From: Pseudomonadota bacterium
Lineage (GTDB): Bacteria > Pseudomonadota > Alphaproteobacteria > Rhizobiales > Xanthobacteraceae
Direction of reading: 5' to 3'
NCBI GenBank assembly: GCA_021779635.1
Contig: JAJYAH010000280.1
Coordinates: forward strand, 1 to 8,320
DNA: 8,320 nt
Positions 1 through 4,548 of this stretch are shown piece after piece. Made by a program: the position numbers and the translations under genes. The notes beneath the pieces were generated by a model, which had not been told where the DNA came from, made no database searches, and saw nothing but the letters and a program-made list of their open reading frames with translations. Positions within the stretch are counted from its first letter, which is position 1. Every line of letters starts with the position of its first letter.

Positions 1-98
1 CGCGCTTCGCGTTCAGCCCGCAACGCCTCACGTTCGATCAACAGCGCCGCCTGGGCGCTGGCAAGATCCGAAGGAAGATCATCCGGCTTCAAACTCAT
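1..98 (-). CDS. tnpC: IS66-family TnpC transposase, N-terminal fragment (cut by window edge)
   Basis: Only the first 32 codons are present; the gene continues past the left edge. The reading starts at an ATG at 98 and begins MSLKPDDLPSDLASAQAALL, then a charged, Glu/Arg-rich helix. Full-length IS66 TnpC is a DDE transposase of roughly 500 residues whose N-terminus carries a leucine-rich coiled coil, and this fragment fits that segment. It lies 44 bases downstream of tnpB on the same strand, in the standard IS66 order tnpA-tnpB-tnpC. No strong ribosome binding site is visible ahead of the ATG. Whether the catalytic part is intact cannot be seen here. Confidence 0.82.
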   Translation of the reverse strand, partial: MSLKPDDLPSDLASAQAALLIEREALRAEREA

Positions 99-142
99 GA
101 AGCCAGTGAATCAGATTTTCCGGTAGATTCAATTGCAGAATG

Positions 143-490
143 CTATCCAACCCGCGTTGGACGCAAAGTTTCTTGAGGATTTCGCCAGTCGATCCCAGAC
201 AGCAGGTAAGAAAGCTGTGCCGGGGAGATCGTCACTGCTTCACCGGCAGCCGAAGGCCAGATGAATCTTCCTCTTTCGAGTCTTTTTGTAAACAGGCATG
301 CTCCCTGAGAATCGTGCCAAATGACTTTTATCAGATCTGAACGGCGTCCCCTGAAGCAAAACAAATGACCCCCCAGTGGGTCATGCTTCAAGACCTCCTG
401 CACCTGCAAAGCCAAGCTCGGAAAGCCGCGCCGCATATCGGTATGGCCCGTCGCCAGCCATACCCGCACGCCAGAGGGGATCGGAATCAT
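143..490 (-). CDS. tnpB: IS66-family accessory protein TnpB (IS66 Orf2)
   Basis: This 115-residue protein starts MIPIPSGVRVWLATGHTDMR and has the conserved IS66 Orf2 features: the TDMRRGF motif near residues 17-23, the GGHLFCFRGRR segment, the DLIKVIWHD strand and the LFTKRLERGRF segment. Its length is normal for the family. The start at 490 is preferred over an upstream in-frame codon at 541 because family members start at this MIP and because the ATG overlaps the tnpA stop (ATGA at 490-487), which indicates translational coupling. TnpB is required with TnpA and TnpC for transposition of several IS66 elements, but its biochemical role is not well defined. The frame is intact. Confidence 0.94.
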   Translation of the reverse strand: MIPIPSGVRVWLATGHTDMRRGFPSLALQVQEVLKHDPLGGHLFCFRGRRSDLIKVIWHDSQGACLFTKRLERGRFIWPSAAGEAVTISPAQLSYLLSGIDWRNPQETLRPTRVG

Positions 491-831
491 CGCAGCGCCT
501 TCAACACCGCCGACACCAGCAAGGGCGGCGCCGACCCGCAAATCCTGATCCGCCCGCTCCCCGTCAATTCCACCACGATCACTTCACCGGACGGCGCCGC
601 TTCCTTGATCGGCTCCGCTTTCATCGCCGCTTCCACAAAGCCCTGTTCAGCAAGATCCTGGCGAAGCCGGCGACGCCAAGTGTAAATCAGACCCGTCGAA
701 ATATCGTGATCCCGCGCAACCTGCGCCACACACGATCCCGGCGCAAAGGCCTCCGCAACGATCCGGCACCGTTCATCCTCGCTCCAACGCCGCCGGCGTT
801 CCGGCCCCGTAAGCACCGAAATCTGACCCAT
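487..831 (-). CDS. tnpA: IS66-family TnpA (IS66 Orf1, helix-turn-helix protein)
   Basis: This 114-residue protein has an N-terminal helix-turn-helix of the IS3/IS911/IS66 Orf1 type at about residues 13-58: RRRRWSEDERCRIVAEAF, then VAQVARDHDIST and LIYTWRRRLRQ. The C-terminal half (EVIVVELTGSGRIRI...) is a conserved beta-rich segment of IS66 Orf1. The ATG at 831 is chosen; a TTG immediately before it at 834 would add one residue. The stop overlaps the tnpB start by four bases. The protein probably binds element DNA and cooperates with TnpB and TnpC. It appears full length and unbroken, so this end of the element may still be functional. Confidence 0.92.
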   Translation of the reverse strand: MGQISVLTGPERRRRWSEDERCRIVAEAFAPGSCVAQVARDHDISTGLIYTWRRRLRQDLAEQGFVEAAMKAEPIKEAAPSGEVIVVELTGSGRIRICGSAPPLLVSAVLKALR

Positions 832-879
832 CAACCGCTCTTAAGCTCGCTCTTAAACACGTGCTTATGAGTGCTCAAT

Positions 880-900
880 CCGCCTCTCAGAACAAGGCGG
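880..900. repeat. 6-bp inverted repeat beside the IS66 end
   Basis: CCGCCT at 880-885 and AGGCGG at 895-900 form a 6-bp stem with a 9-base loop. It lies in the 232-base gap between the IS66 tnpA start and the antitoxin gene. No T-run follows on either strand, so a terminator role is doubtful. Confidence 0.35.
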
Positions 901-903
901 TCT

Positions 904-942
904 TCATCGTAGGCGTACAATGTTACTCACTGGCACCTCCTT
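904..942 (-). other. Strong ribosome binding site with an 8-codon mini-frame (leader or gene remnant)
   Basis: On the minus strand AAGGAGGTG (942-934) sits five bases from a GTG at 930, giving the frame MSNIVRLR and a TGA at 906-904. A second ATG at 907 overlaps that stop and closes after six codons. The ribosome binding site is one of the best in the window, yet nothing long follows before the IS66 element. It could be a leader peptide or the start of a gene broken by, or next to, the IS66 insertion. Confidence 0.3.
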
Positions 943-1029
943 GATTACCTGCCGATCAACGCGAAACCGCGACTCAGCACCGCAAGAATTACGGCAGCAG
1001 TCGCGCACTCTGTCAACACGTGGCCTTCA

Positions 1030-1057
1030 TTGCGGATTTTCTTCCTTGGCCTATACT
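1030..1057 (+). promoter_or_regulatory. Candidate promoter of the toxin-antitoxin pair (leaderless)
   Basis: TATACT at 1052-1057 matches the -10 consensus at five of six positions; TTGCGG at 1030-1035 is a weak -35 with a 16-bp spacer. The -10 ends only six bases before the antitoxin ATG at 1064, so transcription would start at or next to the start codon. No Shine-Dalgarno sequence precedes that ATG, which agrees with a leaderless message. Confidence 0.45.
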
Positions 1058-1063
1058 TCTCGC

Positions 1064-1291
1064 ATGACCACCGTGAAAGAGTTGTTGGAGCGGATCGACA
1101 GTTGGCCGAAGGACGCGCAGGACGAACTCGCCCGCTCGATGACCGAAATCCAAAGTCGCTACATTAAAGTTTACCGCGTAGATCAGGAAGAGCGCGAGGC
1201 GCTGGCGCGGAGCGCTGACGACGTTCGCAACAATCGGTTCGCATCCGACGCGGATGTCGAGGACACATTCTCTCGATTTCATCGAGCATGA
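1064..1291 (+). CDS. Antitoxin of a RelE/ParE-type toxin-antitoxin pair
   Basis: This 75-residue protein begins MTTVKELLERIDSWPKDAQD and is mostly charged and helical, ending DVEDTFSRFHRA. It has no obvious ribbon-helix-helix motif; it resembles the short helical antitoxin-like proteins often found directly upstream of ParE-type toxins. The call rests mainly on size, charge and context. The stop overlaps the toxin start in an ATGA (1288-1291), the usual antitoxin-first coupled order. An upstream in-frame ATG at 920 is not used here because the segment 920-1063 codes for a low-complexity, unfamily-like peptide. Its job would be to bind and neutralise the toxin and possibly repress the operon. 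Confidence 0.78.
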   Translation: MTTVKELLERIDSWPKDAQDELARSMTEIQSRYIKVYRVDQEEREALARSADDVRNNRFASDADVEDTFSRFHRA

Positions 1292-1575
1292 AGGTTCGAT
1301 ATACCGAAACCGCCCTCTACGAGGTCGAAGAAATCCTGGCCTACATCGCGAAGGAAAATCCCCTTGCTGCCGACGAGGTCGCGGCTGTGATCCGCGCGTC
1401 CATCGATCGACTGGCAAACTTCCCACGCCTTGCCATTGAAACCGATGTGACTGGTGTACGCGTGGCCCCTGTTCTCCCCTATCGGTATCTGGTTTTCTAC
1501 AGTGTCACGGACGGCGCTGTCGTTGTGCGCAACATTCGACATTCGTCTCGCGATCCGCAGGACTTCACCGAGTAG
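1288..1575 (+). CDS. RelE/ParE superfamily toxin
   Basis: This 95-residue protein has the layout of the ParE/RelE plasmid-stabilisation fold. It starts with a beta strand (MKVRYTETALYE), followed by helices holding EEILAYIAKENPLAADEV and IRASIDRLANFPRLA, and then the strand block VRVAPVLPYRYLVFYSVTDG and VVVRNIRHSSRDP. The PYRYLVFY core and the IRHSSRDP ending are characteristic of the family, and the length is typical. ParE members poison DNA gyrase and RelE members cleave mRNA on the ribosome; the sequence looks more ParE-like, but the target cannot be decided from sequence alone. It is translationally coupled to the upstream antitoxin, as expected of a plasmid or island stability module. 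Confidence 0.9.
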   Translation: MKVRYTETALYEVEEILAYIAKENPLAADEVAAVIRASIDRLANFPRLAIETDVTGVRVAPVLPYRYLVFYSVTDGAVVVRNIRHSSRDPQDFTE

Positions 1576-1633
1576 CGATAGGGTCCTGCCAACCTGGGTA
1601 TTCCGGCACTTCTCCATCACCATCTTGGCGGCC

Positions 1634-1713
1634 CCCGGCAGCAGGCCGGGTCACGCTCTATCCCCCGGCATACGCCGGGTGACCGAGCCCCGCGCCCAGA
1701 TCGCGGGTCTCGG
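1634..1713. repeat. Tandem GC-rich hairpins, REP/BIME-like element
   Basis: Three stem-loops follow each other in 80 bases. CCCGGC/GCCGGG pairs at 1634-1639 with 1645-1650, and the same arms recur at 1664-1669 with 1674-1679. A 12-bp stem with one mismatch pairs 1683-1694 with 1702-1713. GGTCAC near 1649-1654 and GTGACC near 1679-1684 are also inverted. Just beyond lies AACGATCGTT (1725-1734), a perfect 10-bp palindrome. The pattern fits repetitive extragenic palindromes seen many times in alphaproteobacterial genomes; it may also stop or stabilise the toxin-antitoxin transcript. Confidence 0.6.
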
Positions 1714-1747
1714 CCCATACGGGTAACGATCGTTGCCGCACGCTCGC

Positions 1748-1792
1748 CCAAACTTCGGTCCAGCAGAGGCAATTCGAACCTCCAAACTTTGG
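1748..1792. repeat. Direct repeat of CCAAACTTYGG (possible operator pair)
   Basis: CCAAACTTCGG at 1748-1758 recurs as CCAAACTTTGG at 1782-1792, with starts 34 bases apart. The second copy is itself a dyad (CCAAA-C-TTTGG). Between them GAGG (1766-1769) and CCTC (1779-1782) face each other. Together they could be regulator sites upstream of the small gene at 1861. Confidence 0.35.
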
Positions 1793-1848
1793 CAACGGCA
1801 CCGTCCACAGTAACGGCCAATCTTCAAGCCAGCCGGCCGACCGTGGGC

Positions 1849-1854
1849 TACAAT
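1849..1854 (+). promoter_or_regulatory. Candidate -10 box directly before a small gene
   Basis: TACAAT at 1849-1854 ends six bases before an ATG at 1861, the same geometry as at the toxin-antitoxin pair. No clear -35 is seen at the right distance (TTCAAG at 1823-1828 is 20 bp away). No Shine-Dalgarno sequence precedes the ATG. Confidence 0.35.
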
Positions 1855-1860
1855 GTTTGC

Positions 1861-1983
1861 ATGTCACTCGATGACGACGATTGTCCGGCAGTCGCCGAGC
1901 ACCAGCCCCGCGAGGCTGAAGATCAGTTCGACGAGGATTTGATGCGCGACTTGGAGCGGCAACAATCCTCGCCATCACGCTAA
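1861..1983 (+). CDS. Possible small acidic protein of unknown function
   Basis: This frame gives a 40-residue, strongly acidic peptide that starts MSLDDDDCPAVAEHQPREAE and ends in a charged helix and a short basic tail. I do not recognise it. In favour of a real gene are the -10-like TACAAT placed for a leaderless transcript and the GC-rich third codon positions typical of this genome. Against it are its small size, the lack of a ribosome binding site, and the lack of a recognised family. An in-frame ATG at 1789 would add 24 residues, but that segment overlaps the repeated sequences upstream and is unconvincing. Confidence 0.35.
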   Translation: MSLDDDDCPAVAEHQPREAEDQFDEDLMRDLERQQSSPSR

Positions 1984-1986
1984 CGA

Positions 1987-2040
1987 CCCCGACATACTCC
2001 CCCACTTGCGGCCCCACATACCGTATGTGGTCCCGACATG
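1987..2040. repeat. Three CCC(G/C)ACAT repeats with a 17-base palindrome
   Basis: CCCCGACATAC (1987-1997), CCCCACATAC (2012-2021) and TCCCGACATG (2031-2040) are related direct repeats with starts roughly 20-25 bases apart. The middle copy lies in a perfect dyad: CCACATAC (2014-2021) with GTATGTGG (2023-2030) around one central base. The spacing and dyad resemble sites for a DNA-binding replication or partition protein, but none of this type is encoded in the window. Confidence 0.4.
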
Positions 2041-2080
2041 TGGTGGCACTCTCCCAATTCCTCAACAATCTCAACAAATT

Positions 2081-2305
2081 CCGCACACACAGCCCGTCAG
2101 CCTTACGGCACGACTCCAATAGGCTTCACTTCGCCTTACGGCTTCGTGCTCCGCCCACTCATTCATGGTTCCCCAAAGTTCGCTCCTCACTGCCTGCTCA
2201 ATAAATGAGACAGGCAGATATCGTCGCTTCATTGGGGATACACATGAACTTGGGGAATCCTATTGGAGTCGTGCCCTTTCGGGCAACGACGGGACTGTGT
2301 GGCGG
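2081..2305. repeat. Long imperfect foldback with branched interior
   Basis: GGCACGACTCCAATAGG at 2107-2123 is matched perfectly in inverted orientation at 2259-2275. The pairing continues outward with small indels: CCCGTC (2093-2098) with GACGGG (2288-2293), and CCGCACACACAG (2081-2092) with CTGTGTGGCGG (2295-2305). Inside, TTCCCCAAAGTTC (2169-2181) faces GAACTTGGGGAA (2246-2257), and a tip hairpin pairs CTGCCTGCTCA with TGAG-A-CAGGCAG (2190-2217). GCCTTACGGC is repeated directly at 2100-2109 and 2133-2142. The result is a branched structure that could act as a structured RNA, a DNA cruciform or a small mobile repeat. Confidence 0.6.
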
Positions 2306-2320
2306 AGCATTCCACAGTGA

Positions 2321-2336
2321 GACAAGTTCACTTGTC
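2321..2336. repeat. 16-base palindrome (7-bp arms)
   Basis: GACAAGT (2321-2327) and ACTTGTC (2330-2336) are perfect inverted arms around a two-base centre. The compact two-fold form is typical of a dimeric repressor site. It sits between the long foldback and the 17-bp hairpin. Confidence 0.4.
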
Positions 2337-2346
2337 ACCATTCACG

Positions 2347-2386
2347 CGAACACAAAAGTTTCGCACCGACGAAACTTTTGTGTTCG
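2347..2386. repeat. Perfect 17-bp inverted repeat, 6-base loop
   Basis: The arm at 2347-2363 (CGAACACAAAAGTTTCG) is fully complementary to 2370-2386, with the loop CACCGA between. The stem is AT-rich and no long T-run follows, so a factor-independent terminator is unlikely. Inverted repeats of this size beside a cleavage site are common in origins of transfer, and the downstream genes fit that setting; a repressor-binding site is the alternative. Confidence 0.55.
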
Positions 2387-2422
2387 ATTTTGCAATTTCC
2401 GACAATCGCGAAATTCTCTTTT

Positions 2423-2455
2423 TTGAGTTTTCAAAACTTTTGCATTGTACAATGC
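2423..2455 (+). promoter_or_regulatory. Candidate operon promoter with operator palindrome
   Basis: TACAAT at 2448-2453 is a good -10 box, with TTGAGT at 2423-2428 as a possible -35 at a long 19-bp spacing. The -10 lies inside the perfect 14-bp palindrome GCATTGTACAATGC (2442-2455), so a dimeric protein bound there would block RNA polymerase. AAACTTTTG occurs at 2434-2442 and 2372-2380, and inverted at 2352-2360. Transcription would begin near 2460, leaving an untranslated leader of about 170 bases before the ATPase gene. Confidence 0.45.
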
Positions 2456-2502
2456 GATGGGGTCGCCAAAAGTGGTGGCCGGGGATGACCCCTGCGAGCG
2501 GG

Positions 2503-2521
2503 CGCCGGCCACAAGCCGGCG
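2503..2521 (+). repeat. GC-rich leader hairpin
   Basis: CGCCGGC (2503-2509) pairs with GCCGGCG (2515-2521) around CACAA. It lies in the presumed untranslated leader of the ATPase gene. A little downstream GCGTAGTG is repeated at 2528-2535 and 2544-2551. Confidence 0.4.
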
Positions 2522-2570
2522 TGGCGAGCGTAGTGTTACCGACGCGTAGTGAAGGCGAAAGTGACACACC

Positions 2571-2619
2571 GAGGGTTAAGCCGGCCCAGGGCAACCCTCT
2601 GCCCTGCACGACGCAGGGC
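2571..2619 (+). promoter_or_regulatory. Competing hairpins before the first ATPase gene (attenuator-like)
   Basis: Three stems share bases. GAGGGTT (2571-2577) pairs with AACCCTC (2593-2599). CAGGGC (2587-2592) pairs with GCCCTG (2601-2606). GCCCTGC (2601-2607) pairs with GCAGGGC (2613-2619). The second excludes the third, so the leader could switch between folds. No Shine-Dalgarno sequence lies between 2619 and the ATG at 2632, which leaves room for leader-controlled translation. The switching role is inference. Confidence 0.35.
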
Positions 2620-2631
2620 TCCCCTCTGGCC

Positions 2632-3903
2632 ATGACTTCCGAACATATCACCATCGGTACCGCCACGCGCGGGCTCTCGTCGAACGTTCCGGTCACCATC
2701 GATCCGGCCGCTCGTGCCCGGCATACTTTCATTTCCGGCCAAACCGGCACCGGCAAGTCCGTGTTGCTCCGCAACATTGCCGCGCAGCTCGCCGCCAGCG
2801 GTAGCGGCTTTGCCTTTATTGACCCGCATGGAGAGAACGCCGAAGCCCTCGTCTCTCTGATCCCCTCTTCTCGCGCGGCCGAGCTGGTCTACATCGACCT
2901 TTCCGACACAGCGAACTCTATCGGCCTCAACTTTTTAGCCGACGTGCCCGCGGCGAAGCGAGCGACGGCGGCCGCAAACGTAGTTGCGGCCTTCGTGCAC
3001 ATCTGGGGTAAGGAGGCCGTCGGTGATCGGTCGCAGGAAGTCCTTCGAAACTCTCTAATCGCGTTGATGGAGGCGGGCGAAGCGACCCTGCTTTCCGTTC
3101 TTCGGCTCTTGCGAAGCGATACCTACCGTACGGAAATCATTTCCAAAGTCGAAGACCCGTTGGTCAGAAGTTATTGGGTCGAAGCATTCGGAACGTGGGA
3201 CGACCGCTTCCGCGATCAAGTTACCGCGCCGATCAGCAACAAGCTGGATGCTTGCCTGACCCACCCCGCCATCCGCAACATCGTGAGCCAGCCGAAGAAT
3301 ACCATCGACATTCGCAAGATGATGGACGAACGGCGCATCCTGATTGCAAACTTGAACAAGGGCGGCGTCGGCGAACAGACCTGCCGGTTCTTCGGCGCAT
3401 TGCTGGTTTCGGCGATCTCAAGCGCTGCATTCTCGCGCAGTGATATTCCCGAAGATCAAAGGGTGCCGTTCGATCTGGTCCTGGACGAGTTCAGTTCCGT
3501 CATCACCACCGATATCTCCACCATTCTTTCCGAGGCCCGCAAGTATCGTCTTCAATTGACGCTCGCCACCCAATACCTCGATCAGATACCGCCGGACATC
3601 CTGTCGTCCGTCTTCGGCAACACTGGCACTTACATTTCGCTGCGGCTCGGCGCCGACGACGCCCGCGAGATGGCAAAGCAGTTCGGCGTCGACGGCCGGG
3701 CTTTTCTTGATCTAAAAAACTTCACCGCCAGGGCCCGGCCGCTTATGAACGGCGATCCGGGCACTCCCGAATATGTCGTCCTGCTACCGCCTGCCCTTCC
3801 GCTCCACTCCCGGGCCGGCCAGCTCATTCAAAACTCGACCACGCGGTTTGCTCGCAAGCGCGAAGAGATCGAAGCCCGCATCAAACGACTGTTCGCCGTG
3901 TAG
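2632..3903 (+). CDS. Soluble VirD4/TraG-HerA-like P-loop ATPase (putative DNA-transfer motor)
   Basis: This 423-residue protein is a P-loop ATPase of the FtsK/HerA/VirD4 superfamily. From the ATG at 2632: Walker A GQTGTGKS at residues 36-43; the FIDPHGE motif at about 62-68, typical of conjugation coupling ATPases and HerA; Walker B VLDEFSS at 283-289; and the ARKYRLQLTLATQYLDQI segment at 302-319, like the TraG/VirD4 C-terminal ATPase block. No membrane segment or signal peptide is seen, unlike classical VirD4. The ATG at 2632 is chosen because the protein resembles its family from ITIGTAT onward; an in-frame ATG at 2263 would add 123 residues translated from repeat-rich, non-protein-like DNA. 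There is no clear ribosome binding site. It probably acts as a DNA motor with the second ATPase downstream. Confidence 0.88.
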   Translation: MTSEHITIGTATRGLSSNVPVTIDPAARARHTFISGQTGTGKSVLLRNIAAQLAASGSGFAFIDPHGENAEALVSLIPSSRAAELVYIDLSDTANSIGLNFLADVPAAKRATAAANVVAAFVHIWGKEAVGDRSQEVLRNSLIALMEAGEATLLSVLRLLRSDTYRTEIISKVEDPLVRSYWVEAFGTWDDRFRDQVTAPISNKLDACLTHPAIRNIVSQPKNTIDIRKMMDERRILIANLNKGGVGEQTCRFFGALLVSAISSAAFSRSDIPEDQRVPFDLVLDEFSSVITTDISTILSEARKYRLQLTLATQYLDQIPPDILSSVFGNTGTYISLRLGADDAREMAKQFGVDGRAFLDLKNFTARARPLMNGDPGTPEYVVLLPPALPLHSRAGQLIQNSTTRFARKREEIEARIKRLFAV

Positions 3904-4005
3904 CGGGAGGTCGAGATCAGGCTCAAAAAGTTTCCCCGACAGGCTTGACTCTCACGTATCTTCTGGATCACTCTACTTTTCGTTGCGGCACAGCGGGGGC
4001 TGAAT

Positions 4006-4548
4006 ATGCGCGTGACCATCGAGCATCGCGAGCAGCCGTCGGGCATGCTCGGCAATCACACCGACTGCTACATCGACTGCAATGTTGAGTTTAGTGAGGA
4101 GGAGCGCGCCATCATCAAGGCGCGAGACCTCTACCGCGAAGGCTTCACGATCCGCGCCGCAACGCCGCAAGTGACCAGGGCCGCGTTCTGGGGTTCTGGA
4201 TTGATGCGCATCGCCGGCCGGGTCCTGATCGTCGTGGGCATCTTGCGCGTTCTCTATGAGGGCTTTGGCCATATTCCGACGAACTATGGCGTTCCGCTAC
4301 TCGTTCTCGGCATCGCCCTGGAAGTCTGGGGCTTTGTGCGCCAGCGCGGGGCAAACAAGCGCATGGATAATGACGAGCAGGAGATCACCATCAAGCAGTT
4401 GCTATCGAACCCGCGCTTTACCGTGCACACCATTAACGCGGCGGTCTCCAAAGTCATTGAAGACGAAATTCGCGAACACCTCACCGCCTTGAAAAACCTG
4501 ATCCAAAACAGCGCCGAGCTTCGCACGAAGCAGACCTTCGAGCTATGA
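4006..4548 (+). CDS. Two-helix membrane protein of unknown function
   Basis: I do not recognise this 180-residue protein. Its N-terminal 60 residues are soluble and charged, with a CYIDC pair of cysteines at 21-25. Two hydrophobic segments follow, about residues 66-84 (RIAGRVLIVVGILRVLY region) and 94-112 (GVPLLVLGIALEVWGFV region), joined by a short loop. The C-terminal 65 residues are charged and helical, ending in an amphipathic stretch (AAVSKVIEDEIREHLTALKN). The stop overlaps the start of the membrane-anchored ATPase gene in an ATGA at 4545-4548. That coupling suggests a membrane partner or anchor for the ATPase, made in matched amounts. The gap of 102 bases from the first ATPase gene holds no strong promoter that I can identify. 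Confidence 0.8.
   Translation: MRVTIEHREQPSGMLGNHTDCYIDCNVEFSEEERAIIKARDLYREGFTIRAATPQVTRAAFWGSGLMRIAGRVLIVVGILRVLYEGFGHIPTNYGVPLLVLGIALEVWGFVRQRGANKRMDNDEQEITIKQLLSNPRFTVHTINAAVSKVIEDEIREHLTALKNLIQNSAELRTKQTFEL

Larger units (their letters stand above)
1..870 (-). mobile_element. IS66-family insertion sequence, tnpA-proximal part
   Basis: The tnpA, tnpB and tnpC-start genes on the minus strand define an IS66 element whose tnpA-proximal end lies to the right of 831 and whose other end is outside the window. I could not place the terminal inverted repeat: no clear CGCTTAC-type IS66 end is visible between 832 and 1010. A loose candidate is the GTGCTTAT near 861-868, preceded by two copies of GCTCTTAA-like sequence. 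The right boundary given here is therefore approximate. The other end would be needed to align the repeats and find the 8-bp target duplication typical of the family. Confidence 0.75.
1984..2631. other. Structured non-coding control region (648 bases)
   Basis: No convincing gene lies here. The stretch is rich in dyad symmetry (individual elements are listed separately): CCCGACAT-type repeats and a 17-base palindrome (1987-2040), a 225-base foldback (2081-2305), a 16-base palindrome (2321-2336), a perfect 17-bp hairpin (2347-2386), an AT-rich segment with a likely promoter (2341-2460), and competing leader hairpins (2571-2619). Its position ahead of the ATPase and Replic_Relax operon makes it a candidate origin of transfer, replication control or operon control region. 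This is inference from structure and context. Confidence 0.6.

Noticed and set aside
376..870. Long plus-strand open frame opposite the IS66 genes
   Set aside because: It is antisense to well-recognised tnpA and tnpB, is rich in Arg/Pro/His as expected of a shadow frame, and resembles no family.
920..1063. Upstream extension of the antitoxin
   Set aside because: It would place the -10 box inside the coding sequence and adds a Cys/Arg/Ser-rich segment unlike the rest of the protein.
1013..1426. Minus-strand frame opposite the toxin-antitoxin genes
   Set aside because: It is antisense to a clear toxin-antitoxin pair and has a shadow-like Arg/Pro-rich composition.
2263..2631. In-frame N-terminal extension of the first ATPase (123 extra residues)
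   Set aside because: The extension runs through the foldback, hairpins and AT-rich promoter region, has no protein-like pattern, and the family resemblance begins just after the ATG at 2632.
1984..2631. CRISPR array or tRNA in the repeat-rich region
   Set aside because: The repeats are few, short and unevenly spaced, without regular spacers. The branched foldback lacks the cloverleaf dimensions and CCA-end features of a tRNA.
3945..3979. Possible promoter before the 180-residue membrane protein (TTGACT and TACTTT)
   Set aside because: The spacing is about 23 bp, too long for a normal promoter, and no better -10 box is present.
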